DNA of 64,000 bases from Phaeospirillum tilakii (GCF_042683125.1 NZ_JBHUIY010000021.1:1-64000), one strand, 5' to 3'. Shown: positions 1 to 8,885, numbered from the stretch's first letter. The notes: a model not told the origin generated them from the sequence alone. Made by a program: numbers and translations.

Positions 1-1
1 A

Positions 2-109
2 TTGGCCAAGGACTGGGAAAAATCCATCGCCTCCGCCGAAGCATGGATCAACGTCGCCCATATCCGCCTCACAACCAGGCGTCTCGCAAGGTATTGTTTC
101 AATTCATAG
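2..109 (+). pseudogene. C-terminal end of an IS5-family transposase (continues left of the window)
   Basis: Frame 2 reads without interruption from the window edge to a TAG at 107-109 and encodes 35 residues beginning LAKDWEKSIASAEAW and ending RRLARYCFNS. The pattern Ak-DwE-Sia-aeaWi followed by Tr-laRy is the usual C-terminal tail of IS5-family DDE transposases (established family knowledge). Only the tail is visible, so it cannot be judged whether the element is complete. A terminal inverted repeat is expected just after the stop; the stretch around 108-128 (GAGTTTCGAGTCGGGCTCTC) is a plausible right end but cannot be confirmed without the left end. The element ends next to, or inside, the 3' end of the following restriction-modification gene. 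Confidence 0.75.
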
Positions 110-126
110 AGTTTCGAGTCGGGCTC

Positions 127-3100
127 TCAAGCGCCCGTCAGAAGCTGCTCCGAAATTTTGTCCATGGCAGCCAGCAACTCCGCTCTCTTCACCTCGGACT
201 TGGCGCTGTGAGCATCCGTGCAGAGCTTCGACAGCTCCTGATGGTCGGCATTCTTCGGCTTGAACTCGGGCAGGCTCAGGTGCTTGAAGATATTGGACAC
301 CTGGATTTGGATGGTATGGCTTTGAACGTATTCCCGGACGAGCGACGAGTTCAATAGGGCGCAGACGTAATGCGCCTCGGCTTCGTCGGTGAAGTCGGCA
401 AAATAGATTTTGTGATCTGGGACATACACTCGCTTACCGCCATTCGGCATGTCGGCGCTAGTTACCACCGCAGCCTCGAAGGTCTTGGAAAGTTCGGCCC
501 AGACCACTTTATATGGAGAGAACGTATACGCGCCGACATTATAGATGACGTATTCTGGTGCACCGTTCTGGCGCTGCTTATAAGTCGATCTTGCAAGTAG
601 TTGCTTCCGGTACGCGTGGAAATACGTCTTAGTCTTCGGGAGGTCGTCAACCACCGCTTCCGCCGCTTCATAATCGGCGCGGTTGATGCCTGTGTTGGGG
701 ACAAACACATAGAGATCGTCCTGGACATGGACGTGGCAGGCTGAGAAGTCTGCAGCCCCTTTCAGGAGCGGATAGAGAAGATCAGGTTCGACCCAATAAG
801 TCCTGGCCGGGCCGATATCCGTCCGTCCCGCTTCCGGGCGTGTCCGAATCTGGACCAGCCCATCCGTCGGATTCGTATCGAGGATGTTCACCAGCAACAC
901 GCCGTTAAGATCGCAGGTCACTCCTTTCCGGCCAGCCAGCCAATCGCTTTGCCCCTGGATTGCCGACATGGCCGTGAAACGCCCTTTGGGCAGGATGGCC
1001 CAGGGAGAGTTGTCTCCGTCAACCGGCGTCGCCTCCCAATCCAAGATCGAGACCCGCCCAAGAACGGTGCCCTTGTCGGCTTCCTCGGGAATGGTGGCGC
1101 TGTAGCCGTCCGCCTTTTCCCAAACCCGGTAGGCGACAGGGTACTTTGGCTTCTTCTTGCCGACCTTTTCTAGTCGCATGATCGCGGTCTTGTTGGCGAC
1201 CTTCGGGAAGGGCTTGAGGTTCTTGAGGTCGTCAACCGTGACAGGGATGAAATTAGCTTCCTTGTTAATCTTGAAACTTCGGAAACCTTGTGACGACGGG
1301 CTTTGGAAATGGGTTTGCGTGATCACAAAGGCCAATGTGCCGCCGTCTTTCAGCCACTTGTCGGCAACCGTGTAGGTGATCATTCCCGAGATATCGAGTT
1401 CGTTGCCGCCGTGAAAAGGCGTCTCCGAGAAAATGGCGTACTGTTCGCAAGTGGGCTTGATTTTTTCCCGATAGTGTTCCGGGAGGCTTGACCAGCGGAC
1501 CCACGGGGGATTTCCCACCACCACGTCGAACCGCCCGGCAACCGCGGACCAGAAGAAGTTCCTGACAATGCGGAACCAGATACCGTTCCAATCCTTCTTG
1601 TGCAGGTTCAGCACCTGTTCATAGGTTGCCGCCAAAGGCTCTTTCCAATTGCCCGCTTCAGAGGCAGCCAGCGCCCCTTTCTTGACGAGAGCCGTCTCCA
1701 CCTTGTTGTAGGTGTCCTCGGCCTCCACGCAGTCGGCCATGACGGCAAATACACGATCCAAGCGCGCCCGGTTGAAGGCGAGGTCCGCCGGGATCAGCAC
1801 CTTGAGATCGGACTGTGTGCTGCCAATCCGGTATTCAACCACATCCTCATCCGCATCAGGGGAGCGCGCCGGAGAGTAAACCGCGTCTGCCAGTAACACC
1901 GGCAGTTCGACCTCAGATTTACTTGCGGCGATTAGATCTGCGATGGCGATAAGGAAATTAACGCGGGATGCCTGCACTGCCAGCGGATTAAGGTCGAAGC
2001 CCCAAACGGTATCGAGCAGCAGACTCAGCGTGTCCTTGGGGGACATCGCCATTCCGTTGGCTTCCAGCCGCTTCCTGCGAATCACCTCAAGCAGGAATGA
2101 ACCAGAGCCGCAGGTGGGATCGAGCGCCCGCATCTTCAGCCACGCCTTCACCCCGGCCCGGTCGCAGGTGATATCAACCAGCCAATCGGGAGTATAAAAC
2201 TCCCCCAATGCCTTCCGCAGAGGGTCGGGCACCAATGCTTGGTAAAAGGACTTGAGCACATCACGCGAGCGCGCGGCCCCAAGGTCATCCATTCGATAGA
2301 GAGCGAGTTGCGTGACCAGGGAACGGATGGCCACAGCGATAACGGTACGCCCTTTGGCGGACAGCGACGTGTCCGCGTACCAAGCAAAAACAGCCTCTTC
2401 CACGAATCCTTTGATGCGTGCGGCCTCAAAAAAGGCGCTACGTTCAATATCTTCATTCAGGCGTTCAAGTAGGTCGCCATCCTCCAGGCCGAGAAGGTGT
2501 TCGCAGAAATCGGGGTAGGCGCTTAGGCCATGTTCTGAAACGATTTCGGCGGCCAGCATCTTCATGACGAAGGCATTGTAGGTGTGAACCACGAAGAGAA
2601 GGCCGGCGACGGCATCTTTCGCAGGCAGATGGGCTGCCAGGGGAACTGCCCGGCGAATGGCCTCCTCCTGTGCCCGTGTAAGGTCGGCAACTTGGCCGAA
2701 CAGCGTCCGCCATTCCTCGAACAACATGCGGATCTTGTTGTTTCCCGTCCTTTTTAGGTGTGCGCCAAGCTCGGAGGCCAGCGCAGCCATAAGGGCAGCC
2801 CCAACACCGGAGGCGTGACCGAAGTCTTCAACAAGGTTTTCTGAGGTGACGGCTCGACGCTTGGCATCTCTGCACGCCTGCGCAACCAATTCGACGGAGG
2901 ATTCGTTGAAAGGCAGGAGATGGCGGTGGACGATTCCCCCTGTTCGCCAGAAAGCAAAGCATACATGGTCGCCATCAATGGCGATCCCAATGTACTCCTC
3001 CTCGGGGATGCCTTCGGCCTTGGCTCGCGCTGGAATGTATTTAGCCAGTCGATCATAGATGGCTTCTTTGAAAGAAGCGCTTTTTACGCTTCCTTTGAAA

Positions 3101-3282
3101 AGCCCTTTATCCTTAAATTCAATAATGACCTGATTATGCGAAGCATCGTTTCTGCCTCTCTCGGCATGGAAAGTTATGTCCAATTCGTTTTCGAGGCGCT
3201 TCAGCCACCCTTTGCGTACTTCTTCTTCGGTGCCCCAATGAGGGCGATCCTTGGAGAGTTTGCGAAAGAGTGTCTCTGCCAT
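127..3282 (-). CDS. Type IIG-like restriction-modification enzyme (N6-adenine methylase with N-terminal nuclease-like region)
   Basis: A protein of 1,051 residues. The central part has the amino-methyltransferase motif I (LDPTCGSGSFLLEV) and the catalytic motif IV (VVVGNPPWVRW), typical of gamma-type N6-adenine methylases such as Eco57I. The N-terminal part has an acidic residue followed by VIIEFKDKG, which fits the D...ExK core of a PD-(D/E)XK nuclease. The C-terminal third lacks catalytic motifs and would hold target recognition. Nuclease, methylase and specificity in one chain is the type IIG layout; no separate R, M or S gene is adjacent. The start at 3282 is preceded by TAGGGA at good spacing; 3303 is an alternative. 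The codon use and lower GC differ from the housekeeping genes, and a transposase remnant sits at its 3' end, so acquisition by transfer is likely. A methylase without cleavage activity is the main alternative. Confidence 0.8.
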   Translation of the reverse strand: MAETLFRKLSKDRPHWGTEEEVRKGWLKRLENELDITFHAERGRNDASHNQVIIEFKDKGLFKGSVKSASFKEAIYDRLAKYIPARAKAEGIPEEEYIGIAIDGDHVCFAFWRTGGIVHRHLLPFNESSVELVAQACRDAKRRAVTSENLVEDFGHASGVGAALMAALASELGAHLKRTGNNKIRMLFEEWRTLFGQVADLTRAQEEAIRRAVPLAAHLPAKDAVAGLLFVVHTYNAFVMKMLAAEIVSEHGLSAYPDFCEHLLGLEDGDLLERLNEDIERSAFFEAARIKGFVEEAVFAWYADTSLSAKGRTVIAVAIRSLVTQLALYRMDDLGAARSRDVLKSFYQALVPDPLRKALGEFYTPDWLVDITCDRAGVKAWLKMRALDPTCGSGSFLLEVIRRKRLEANGMAMSPKDTLSLLLDTVWGFDLNPLAVQASRVNFLIAIADLIAASKSEVELPVLLADAVYSPARSPDADEDVVEYRIGSTQSDLKVLIPADLAFNRARLDRVFAVMADCVEAEDTYNKVETALVKKGALAASEAGNWKEPLAATYEQVLNLHKKDWNGIWFRIVRNFFWSAVAGRFDVVVGNPPWVRWSSLPEHYREKIKPTCEQYAIFSETPFHGGNELDISGMITYTVADKWLKDGGTLAFVITQTHFQSPSSQGFRSFKINKEANFIPVTVDDLKNLKPFPKVANKTAIMRLEKVGKKKPKYPVAYRVWEKADGYSATIPEEADKGTVLGRVSILDWEATPVDGDNSPWAILPKGRFTAMSAIQGQSDWLAGRKGVTCDLNGVLLVNILDTNPTDGLVQIRTRPEAGRTDIGPARTYWVEPDLLYPLLKGAADFSACHVHVQDDLYVFVPNTGINRADYEAAEAVVDDLPKTKTYFHAYRKQLLARSTYKQRQNGAPEYVIYNVGAYTFSPYKVVWAELSKTFEAAVVTSADMPNGGKRVYVPDHKIYFADFTDEAEAHYVCALLNSSLVREYVQSHTIQIQVSNIFKHLSLPEFKPKNADHQELSKLCTDAHSAKSEVKRAELLAAMDKISEQLLTGA

Positions 3283-3349
3283 AGTTAAATTCCCTACGCT
3301 CATGGGCGTGTAGGTCTTACACCGTGCTCCCCCAATCAGGAAGAATTGT

Positions 3350-3613
3350 TTGCGCCATGGCGCTCTTGCTGGTAAAACTCCCGGTATCCGGGAATGGGAC
3401 TCGGAGCGCATTGCTGAACGTGTGCCGCTTACGTTTCTGACCACGGCGCGATTTGAAACGCGTTTTACCGCCATGCGGTCCGACATGGAGGCTCAAATCT
3501 CCGATCAGGTCAGGGGCGCTCGGGGCACGCTGGAGCAGGTGTTCGAGGCCAGGGTTGCCAGGGCGGTCGAGGCGGAACTGGAGCGTCTGACCGCCCCCGC
3601 GACGGTCGCTTGA
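3350..3613 (+). CDS. Small uncharacterised open frame (87 aa)
   Basis: An open frame with a TTG start; an in-frame ATG at 3473 would give 46 residues. The C-terminal half (from MRSDMEAQ onward) is charged and helical, of coiled-coil type, ending AELERLTAPATVA. It lies in the 520-bp gap between the restriction-modification gene and a chemoreceptor. A terminator-like hairpin on the same strand about 100 bp downstream gives weak support for transcription. No family recognised. It may be the tail of a gene broken during acquisition of the neighbouring island. Confidence 0.3.
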   Translation: MRHGALAGKTPGIREWDSERIAERVPLTFLTTARFETRFTAMRSDMEAQISDQVRGARGTLEQVFEARVARAVEAELERLTAPATVA

Positions 3614-3710
3614 TTCGGTGGATACGGAATCGCATAGTGAGAATGCGGTTGCGACCGCATTTTCCTACGGGCTAACCCTCGTGGGGATGACAGTTTTGCG
3701 CCAGTCGCTT

Positions 3711-3742
3711 GGGGCGGGGGAAACCTCGCCCCTTAGTTTTTG
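3711..3742 (+). terminator. Possible rho-independent terminator
   Basis: GGGGCG pairs with CGCCCC around a G-rich/AAAC loop and is followed by TTAGTTTTTGG on the plus strand. It would end transcription of the small frame at 3350-3613. There is no T-run on the minus side, so it does not serve the chemoreceptor gene. Confidence 0.35.
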
Positions 3743-3803
3743 GTGGGGTGCCGCTTGATCCGGACGGCGGAACGGGAGGCGCCGGGGCGCCCCCCTTTGC
3801 GCG

Positions 3804-5489
3804 TCAGGCGCGGCGGACCGAGGCGATGAAGCCGTCCATCCGCGTGCTCAGCCCCTGCACCCGCGTCAGCAGATCGTCGGCCACCGAGCCCACTTCGGCG
3901 GATTCGCGGTCGGTGTGGCCGGCGGCCTCGCGCACCAGCGTCAGGTCCTGGCCGGTCCGGCCCACCCCGTCCGCCGCCATCTGCACGTTGCGGGCGATCT
4001 CGCGCGTTGCCGCCCCCTGTTCCTCCACCGCCGAGGCGATCGTCGCCGTCGCCTGACCCAGCCCGTCGATGGTGCCGCCGATCGTCTCGATCGCCGCCAC
4101 CACCTCGCGCGTCGCGGTCTGGATCGCCGTCACCTGCTGGCCGATCTCGCCGGTCGCCTGGGCGGTCTGGTTGGCGAGATGTTTGACCTCGCCCGCCACC
4201 ACCGCGAAGCCCTTGCCCGCCTCGCCGGCCCGCGCCGCCTCGATCGTCGCGTTCAGGGCCAACAGGTTGGTCTGGCCGGCGATCGCGGTGATCAGTTCCA
4301 CCACGTCGCCGATCCGGCTGGCCGCGCCGCTGAGGCCGTTGGCGATCTCGCGGGTGCGGGTCGCCTCGTCGATCGCGCGGCGGTTCATCTCGGCGGTGCG
4401 CGCCATCTCCTGCGAGATCGCGTTGATCGAGGCGGTCAGTTCCTCGGCGGCGGCGGCGACGATCTCGATCCCGCCGCCGGCCGCCACCGCCGCCTCGGCC
4501 GCCCGTGCCGATTGGTCCGAGGTGGTCCGCGCCGTCTGGGTCAGCGTCGCCGCCGAGGCCTGCAACTGCCCGACCTGGGCGCCGACATCGTCCACCACCG
4601 TCTTGATCTCGCGCTCGACCCCGTCGGCCAGCGCCCGCATCTCGGCGGCGCGCTGCTCGGCCCGGCGCTGCTCCGCCGCCTCGCTTTCCTGCCGCAGCTT
4701 GGTCATCGCCAGACCGTTTTCGCGGAACACCTCGACCGCGCGGGCCATGTCGCCGATTTCGTCGGGCCGGTCGGCTCCGGGCACCGTGACGCTGAAATCA
4801 TTGTCGGCCAGTCGCCGCATCACCCCGTCGAGCGCCAGGATCGGCCGGGTCAGCCCGCGCCCGAGCATCAGCGTCGCCCCCAGCAGCACCACCAGCACCA
4901 CCGCCAGCCCGCCCAGCACCCGATACAGCTCGGCGCGGAAGGCGGCGTCGATGTCGTCGAGATAGACCCCCGACGCCAGCACCCAGTTCCAGGGTGCGAA
5001 CGGCGCCTCGTAGGAGATCTTCTCGAACAGGGTGTCGCCGCCGCCGGTCTTGGTGAAGCGGTAGCTGGTGTAGCCGCCCCCCTTGGCCGCGTTGTCGAGC
5101 TGATGGCGGATGAAGGCGAAGCCGTCGGCGTCCTTCTCGTCGATCCGCTGCCGCCCCTCCAGCTCCTGGCGGGTGCCGTGGACCTCGGTGACGCCGTTGG
5201 TGTTGTAGATGAACAGATAGTCGCCCTGGCCGAACCGCATCGCCCGCACCGCGTCACGGGCGCGCCGCTTGGCCTCCTCCTCACTTTCCGTCCCGGCCTG
5301 GGCCTGACGGTAATGGAAGGCGACCACGCTGACCGCCGTCTCGACCACCTGACGCACCGCCATCTTGCGGTCCGCCACCATCGCCCGGTGCAGGCTGAAC
5401 AGGTTGAGTGTCACCAGAACCGCGACGCAGGACAGGCTCAGTCCCACGATGATCATGATCTTGTGAGTAATCCGCACGCTGATCGCCAT
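3804..5489 (-). CDS. Methyl-accepting chemotaxis protein with periplasmic Cache sensor
   Basis: 561 residues. An N-terminal membrane segment (IMIIVGLSLSCVAVLVTLNL) leads into a periplasmic single-Cache region (FGQGDYLFIYNTNG, then WNWVLASGVYLDDID), the module that binds small organic ligands. A second membrane segment (VLGGLAVVLVVLLGATLML) is followed by a HAMP linker and a long signalling coiled coil with the hairpin tip motif ITAIAGQTNLLALNATIEAA, which contacts CheA/CheW. The start at 5489 is chosen over the upstream codon at 5516 because GGAGGGG lies just before it. It acts at the inner membrane in chemotaxis signalling; no che genes lie in this window. The ligand cannot be told from sequence. 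Confidence 0.93.
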   Translation of the reverse strand: MAISVRITHKIMIIVGLSLSCVAVLVTLNLFSLHRAMVADRKMAVRQVVETAVSVVAFHYRQAQAGTESEEEAKRRARDAVRAMRFGQGDYLFIYNTNGVTEVHGTRQELEGRQRIDEKDADGFAFIRHQLDNAAKGGGYTSYRFTKTGGGDTLFEKISYEAPFAPWNWVLASGVYLDDIDAAFRAELYRVLGGLAVVLVVLLGATLMLGRGLTRPILALDGVMRRLADNDFSVTVPGADRPDEIGDMARAVEVFRENGLAMTKLRQESEAAEQRRAEQRAAEMRALADGVEREIKTVVDDVGAQVGQLQASAATLTQTARTTSDQSARAAEAAVAAGGGIEIVAAAAEELTASINAISQEMARTAEMNRRAIDEATRTREIANGLSGAASRIGDVVELITAIAGQTNLLALNATIEAARAGEAGKGFAVVAGEVKHLANQTAQATGEIGQQVTAIQTATREVVAAIETIGGTIDGLGQATATIASAVEEQGAATREIARNVQMAADGVGRTGQDLTLVREAAGHTDRESAEVGSVADDLLTRVQGLSTRMDGFIASVRRA

Positions 5490-5545
5490 TGCGTCCCCTC
5501 CTGCGGCCGATCTCAAATCAGACCGGCCCAGCTTAGGGACAGAAC

Positions 5546-5569
5546 CCTAAAAGAGTGTGTCTCTTTAGG
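5546..5569. promoter_or_regulatory. AT-rich palindrome upstream of the chemoreceptor gene
   Basis: CCTAAA(A)GAG and CTCTTTAGG form an inverted repeat around TGTGT, centred about 70 bp upstream of the chemoreceptor start at 5489. The position and symmetry suit an operator or promoter element. No binding protein can be assigned. Confidence 0.3.
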
Positions 5570-5606
5570 CGATGCTAAAGTAGTAGGGGTGTCGAACGAA
5601 AAGGGA

Positions 5607-5653
5607 CGCGGGCTCTGCCCGCACCCGCCAAGGGCCGCAAGGCCCTTGGATCC
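5607..5653 (+). repeat. Family A dispersed double-hairpin repeat
   Basis: First hairpin GCGGGCTCTGCCCGC, linker ACCCGCC, second hairpin AAGGGCCGCAAGGCCCTT, then GGATCC. One of about two dozen copies between genes in this window. It sits in the 356-bp gap between the chemoreceptor and the AT-rich orphan gene. The rest of that gap (5661-5845) is AT-rich and probably holds the orphan's promoter. Confidence 0.85.
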
Positions 5654-5845
5654 CGTCGATGGGGGGTGCAACGAACCAATTTGAGGAGCGTTCGCGCTGT
5701 CAGGGGTCGTGCGTTATGGTAGATTTATATTTATATAAATTCTTTTTGGATGTTGACGCCATCCGGTTTCATGGCGGTATATATCCAAGGGTAGAATGCG
5801 CGGTTTCGCCATCCAGAACGGGGCCTCTGGAAAAGGGTGGGGAAA

Positions 5846-6874
5846 ATGACGCACCTGAACCTTGCGTCCGTGCTGGATGATTTCGGCATCAAAAGTTTTG
5901 ATGATTTTCGCAGCCGTGACCATCATTACAAGAAAAATGTATTGTCTAGACTGCGGAGTGCTGCAGATTATTGTGCAAAATATGAGATGAATAGCATAAT
6001 AAATCTAGTTGACCATGAAAATGGTTTGAAGATGTGCTTTAATGTGACTAGGAACGATTCTGGGGTTTGGACAAACATTCCCAATGAGGTTTTTGCGAAA
6101 AAGTTGGCGCTTTTCACATCGCGGACGGTTGTGACTTTTCCTTTTAACGAGATTTCTCCTGATCGTGGCGATGGTGCGGAAGCAATCATTCGTCTTTTGT
6201 GCAATACCGGGCCGTTCCTTCGGAGAAACTACATAACCATTCTACCCTCGGATCTGAAGGACCAGTCGCTGACCCGGCATCTGGACCGTCTGCGGCCGGC
6301 CAATTTCACGCTCGATGACTTGAATGTTCAGTTTCAGGAAAAGGCCACGGCGGGGACATTCATGCCGAGCCTCTACCTCCCCCATGTCGCGGATGTTAAA
6401 TCGGAGGAAATCATTCGGATACGTGAGGAGGAAAAAGAATACTTTAATGCTGCTGAGTTGGTATTGCAAAGAAAATTGATGCATCAGCCTTTTGACGATG
6501 AAAATTTAATCTGTATTATGCAGTATATAAATATATCGATCGGAAAATTGCACAGGATCGCTCATGATATACAGGATTCTGTGTTGCGCGGCGCCGCCTG
6601 GAGATTGGTGGTTATCTTCGGATCGGCGGTGGCATTGCTTTTTCCAAAAGATCTCGTCGCCCTGGCACTGGCAGCCATCGGAACGTCGCAGATCAATATC
6701 GGCGCGATCATGCGGTCCATCCTGAACGTCCAACGGGATCTGAACGCGATGGCTGGAGAGCAGTTCTACGTTTATTGGAAGATCAACAATCCCGATCATG
6801 TCCTGGCGTTTCGTGCCCTGCTGGAGCGGTGCCTCAGTCATTTCGAGAATCGGCAGCAGGCGATCGACGACTGA
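5846..6874 (+). CDS. AT-rich orphan protein with a hydrophobic C-terminal segment
   Basis: 342 residues from the ATG at 5846 (preceded by GGTGGGGAAA); a GTG at 5837 would add three residues. No family recognised. The first about 240 residues are soluble-looking and mixed alpha/beta. A hydrophobic stretch (WRLVVIFGSAVALLFPKDLV, then ALALAAIGTSQINIGAIM) suggests one or two membrane segments, followed by a short charged tail. Base composition is far more AT-rich than the flanking genes, with codons ending in A or T (for example runs of AAT, GAT and ATA), and the intergenic DNA before it is also AT-rich. This indicates recent transfer. It stands alone between a chemoreceptor and a secreted ribonuclease; a role in defence or phage exclusion is possible but not shown. 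Confidence 0.7.
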   Translation: MTHLNLASVLDDFGIKSFDDFRSRDHHYKKNVLSRLRSAADYCAKYEMNSIINLVDHENGLKMCFNVTRNDSGVWTNIPNEVFAKKLALFTSRTVVTFPFNEISPDRGDGAEAIIRLLCNTGPFLRRNYITILPSDLKDQSLTRHLDRLRPANFTLDDLNVQFQEKATAGTFMPSLYLPHVADVKSEEIIRIREEEKEYFNAAELVLQRKLMHQPFDDENLICIMQYINISIGKLHRIAHDIQDSVLRGAAWRLVVIFGSAVALLFPKDLVALALAAIGTSQINIGAIMRSILNVQRDLNAMAGEQFYVYWKINNPDHVLAFRALLERCLSHFENRQQAIDD

Positions 6875-6916
6875 TCTCGCCGACGTTGGCGGGCGGTTTC
6901 GAATCAGGGAGGGGTC

Positions 6917-6962
6917 CGGGGAGCTCTGCTCCCCGGGCGGGCTCGCGGGCGGCAGCCCGCGC
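6917..6962. repeat. Family A-like double hairpin
   Basis: GGGGAGCTCTGCTCCCC followed by GCGGGCGGCAGCCCGC. The stem sequences differ from the commonest copies but the two-hairpin layout is kept. It lies between the convergent orphan gene and the RNase T2 gene and could end transcription from either side. Confidence 0.6.
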
Positions 6963-6966
6963 GAGG

Positions 6967-7644
6967 TCACGGCGCCAGGGAGACGGTGCCCGGGCATTTG
7001 TCCTGCTGGCGGGTTTCTGGCGGGCAGGCGGTCGGGTTGAGGCTCTTGTCGAGACAGATGTGGACCTCGCTCAGTTTCTTGCCCTTGCAGGTCGGGTAGA
7101 GCGCGTTGGCCGGGACCGGGAAGTTGGTCTTCAGCTCGCTGATCTTGATCCGGGCCGGCGGCGCCTCGCCGCTCAGCTTGGGGGCGAGGCCGATCTTCGC
7201 CACCGTCTCGGCCACCGACTGGAAATAGGGGGCGGGGGCGGTGGTGGCGCAGGTGCCGTGCTTGTCCCATTCGTGCCGGCGCAGGTCGTCGCCGATCATC
7301 ACCCCGTCCAGCGTCGCCGGCACCGCCGCCGGGTCGAACGAAGCGCCGCCGCAGCATTGCGGCCACAGGCTGCGGTTCTGCTGCTGCGCCGCCGAGCCGG
7401 CGGCGTATTGCGGCCACAGGCCGTGGACGACGAAGCCGTGTTTCGGCACCTCGGCGCCGCATTGGTCGGGATGTTTGGCCCCGGCGGGGCTGGCGCAGAA
7501 CGCCGGCGACCAGGACAGGCTCAGCACGTAATAATCGAACTGCCCGGTCTGCCCGCGCGCGGGCGAACAGAACGCCGCCACCGCCATGCCGGGCAGCGTC
7601 AGCCCCAACGCCAGCAGGGTGCCGGCGATGATGGTTGTTTTCAT
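6967..7644 (-). CDS. Secreted RNase T2-family endoribonuclease
   Basis: 225 residues. It has an N-terminal signal peptide (MKTTIIAGTLLALGLTLPG, then MAVAA-FC). Both catalytic blocks of the RNase T2 family are present: CAS I as VVHGLWPQY and CAS II as HEWDKHGTCA, which supply the catalytic histidines, and several cysteines suited to disulfide bonds. It should cleave single-stranded RNA in the periplasm or outside the cell through a 2',3'-cyclic phosphate, probably for phosphate or nucleoside scavenging. The start at 7644 has GGAGAG at proper spacing; the upstream codon at 7659 does not. It is monocistronic and convergent with the orphan gene. Confidence 0.92.
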   Translation of the reverse strand: MKTTIIAGTLLALGLTLPGMAVAAFCSPARGQTGQFDYYVLSLSWSPAFCASPAGAKHPDQCGAEVPKHGFVVHGLWPQYAAGSAAQQQNRSLWPQCCGGASFDPAAVPATLDGVMIGDDLRRHEWDKHGTCATTAPAPYFQSVAETVAKIGLAPKLSGEAPPARIKISELKTNFPVPANALYPTCKGKKLSEVHICLDKSLNPTACPPETRQQDKCPGTVSLAP

Positions 7645-7755
7645 GGTGCGACTCTCCACCCCTGGTAACTATGGCTCCGTTGTAGCAGATCCGGCGCCGG
7701 CTGGAAATCGCCCGATCACGGCCTTATACTCCCCCGGCCAGCCAGGAGTGGGACG

Positions 7756-8556
7756 ATGGGCGAAGCGGGACCGGATCAGTTGCGCAAAACCACCAACGTC
7801 GTGCTCGACGCCCTGGTGCAGGCGGCCGAGCGCGCCGCCGGGGGGCGGCCGTTGCCGGTGCCGCTGCTGATCGAGATCGTCGCCGGGCTCAAGCAATCCG
7901 CCGCCTTCGACGATTTCTACCAGCGTTCCTACGCCGAGATCGCCGCCCAGGCCGCCAGCGCCGAGATCGACAGCCGCCGCACCAACGCCTTCGGCCGGCT
8001 GATCCTGCATCCGCTCGATCCGCTGTTCGAAACCGGCCGGCTCGACCGCGCTTTGATCGCCAACCTGTTCAACTTCCTCCACCTTGCCCTGGGCGAGGAG
8101 GCCGATGCCCACGCCGCGCTGTGCCGCGACCGCATCGCCGCCCTGCGCGAGGAATTGGGGCCGTCCTTCACCTGGGATGTCTTCTACGACGATGGCGCGA
8201 TCAAGGCGGTCTATTGGAAGGTGCTGCTGCGCATCGCCGAATCCTTCCGCCGCTTCGAGCTGCGGCGCGAGTGGTTCATCAAACTGATGCAGCACCGCCA
8301 GAACACCGTCAGCCTCGGCTCCAACGCCTTCTACGCGGTTGAGCACGACCCGGCGGCCGAGCCGATCCCGTTCGAGGAAGGCGAGTTCGCCCTGCTGCTG
8401 CATGCCTGGTTCGATCCGCTCGAAGACCTGAGCCCGCGCGACCAGTTGGCCTTCCGTCAGGCCTGCGGCAAGGCGCCGCGCGAGCTGATCGGTCCGTTCC
8501 TGACCCGGCTGGCCGCCTGCCGGGTTCCGGTTGCGCCGGCCGGGAGCGGGTGCTAA
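7756..8556 (+). CDS. Conserved-looking protein of unknown function
   Basis: 266 residues, soluble, rich in helices, with no signal peptide or membrane segment. The start is preceded by CAGGAGTGGGACG. Noticeable features are a run of aromatic residues (WDVFYDDGAIKAVYWKVLLR) and a basic helix (FELRREWFIKLMQHRQ). Base composition and codon use match the housekeeping genes, unlike the gene at 5846, so it looks native. It ends 41 bp before gatC and may share its transcript. I do not recognise a family. Confidence 0.75.
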   Translation: MGEAGPDQLRKTTNVVLDALVQAAERAAGGRPLPVPLLIEIVAGLKQSAAFDDFYQRSYAEIAAQAASAEIDSRRTNAFGRLILHPLDPLFETGRLDRALIANLFNFLHLALGEEADAHAALCRDRIAALREELGPSFTWDVFYDDGAIKAVYWKVLLRIAESFRRFELRREWFIKLMQHRQNTVSLGSNAFYAVEHDPAAEPIPFEEGEFALLLHAWFDPLEDLSPRDQLAFRQACGKAPRELIGPFLTRLAACRVPVAPAGSGC

Positions 8557-8597
8557 CGTCCCGCCTCCGCCTGATTTTTTCGGAGTCGTCAAGGCCC

Positions 8598-8885
8598 ATG
8601 TCCCTGGACATATCAGCCGTCCGCGCCATTGCCACTTTGGCGCGCATCGAGTTGGCGGAGGAGGAGCTTGCTCCCCTCGCCGGCGAATTGTCCAAGATCC
8701 TCGATTTCGTCGAGCAACTGTCGGAGGTCGATACCGACGGCGTCGCCCCGATGAGTTCGGTGGCCGACCAGGGCCTGCCGATGCGCCCCGATGTCGTCAA
8801 TGACGGCGGCATCGCCGACCGGATCCTCGCCAACGCCCCCGAGGCGGCCGAGGGCTTCTTCACCGTGCCGAAGGTGGTGGAATGA
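8598..8885 (+). CDS. gatC: Asp-tRNA(Asn)/Glu-tRNA(Gln) amidotransferase subunit C
   Basis: 95 residues beginning MSLDISAVRAIATLARIELA, the usual GatC N-terminus, with the TDGVAPMSSV segment and the C-terminal GFFTVPKVVE. GatC is the small subunit that stabilises the GatA-GatB interface in the complex that converts mischarged Glu-tRNA(Gln) or Asp-tRNA(Asn) to the correct aminoacyl-tRNA. The ATG at 8598 is used, not the in-frame codon at 8550, because the protein then matches the family length. It overlaps gatA by 4 bp (ATGA), indicating translational coupling. Confidence 0.96.
   Translation: MSLDISAVRAIATLARIELAEEELAPLAGELSKILDFVEQLSEVDTDGVAPMSSVADQGLPMRPDVVNDGGIADRILANAPEAAEGFFTVPKVVE

Noticed and set aside
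3915..5684. Long open frame antisense to the chemoreceptor gene
   Set aside because: High GC content leaves antisense frames open; its translation is rich in Arg, Gly, His and Pro with no domain, while the other strand has full chemoreceptor motifs.
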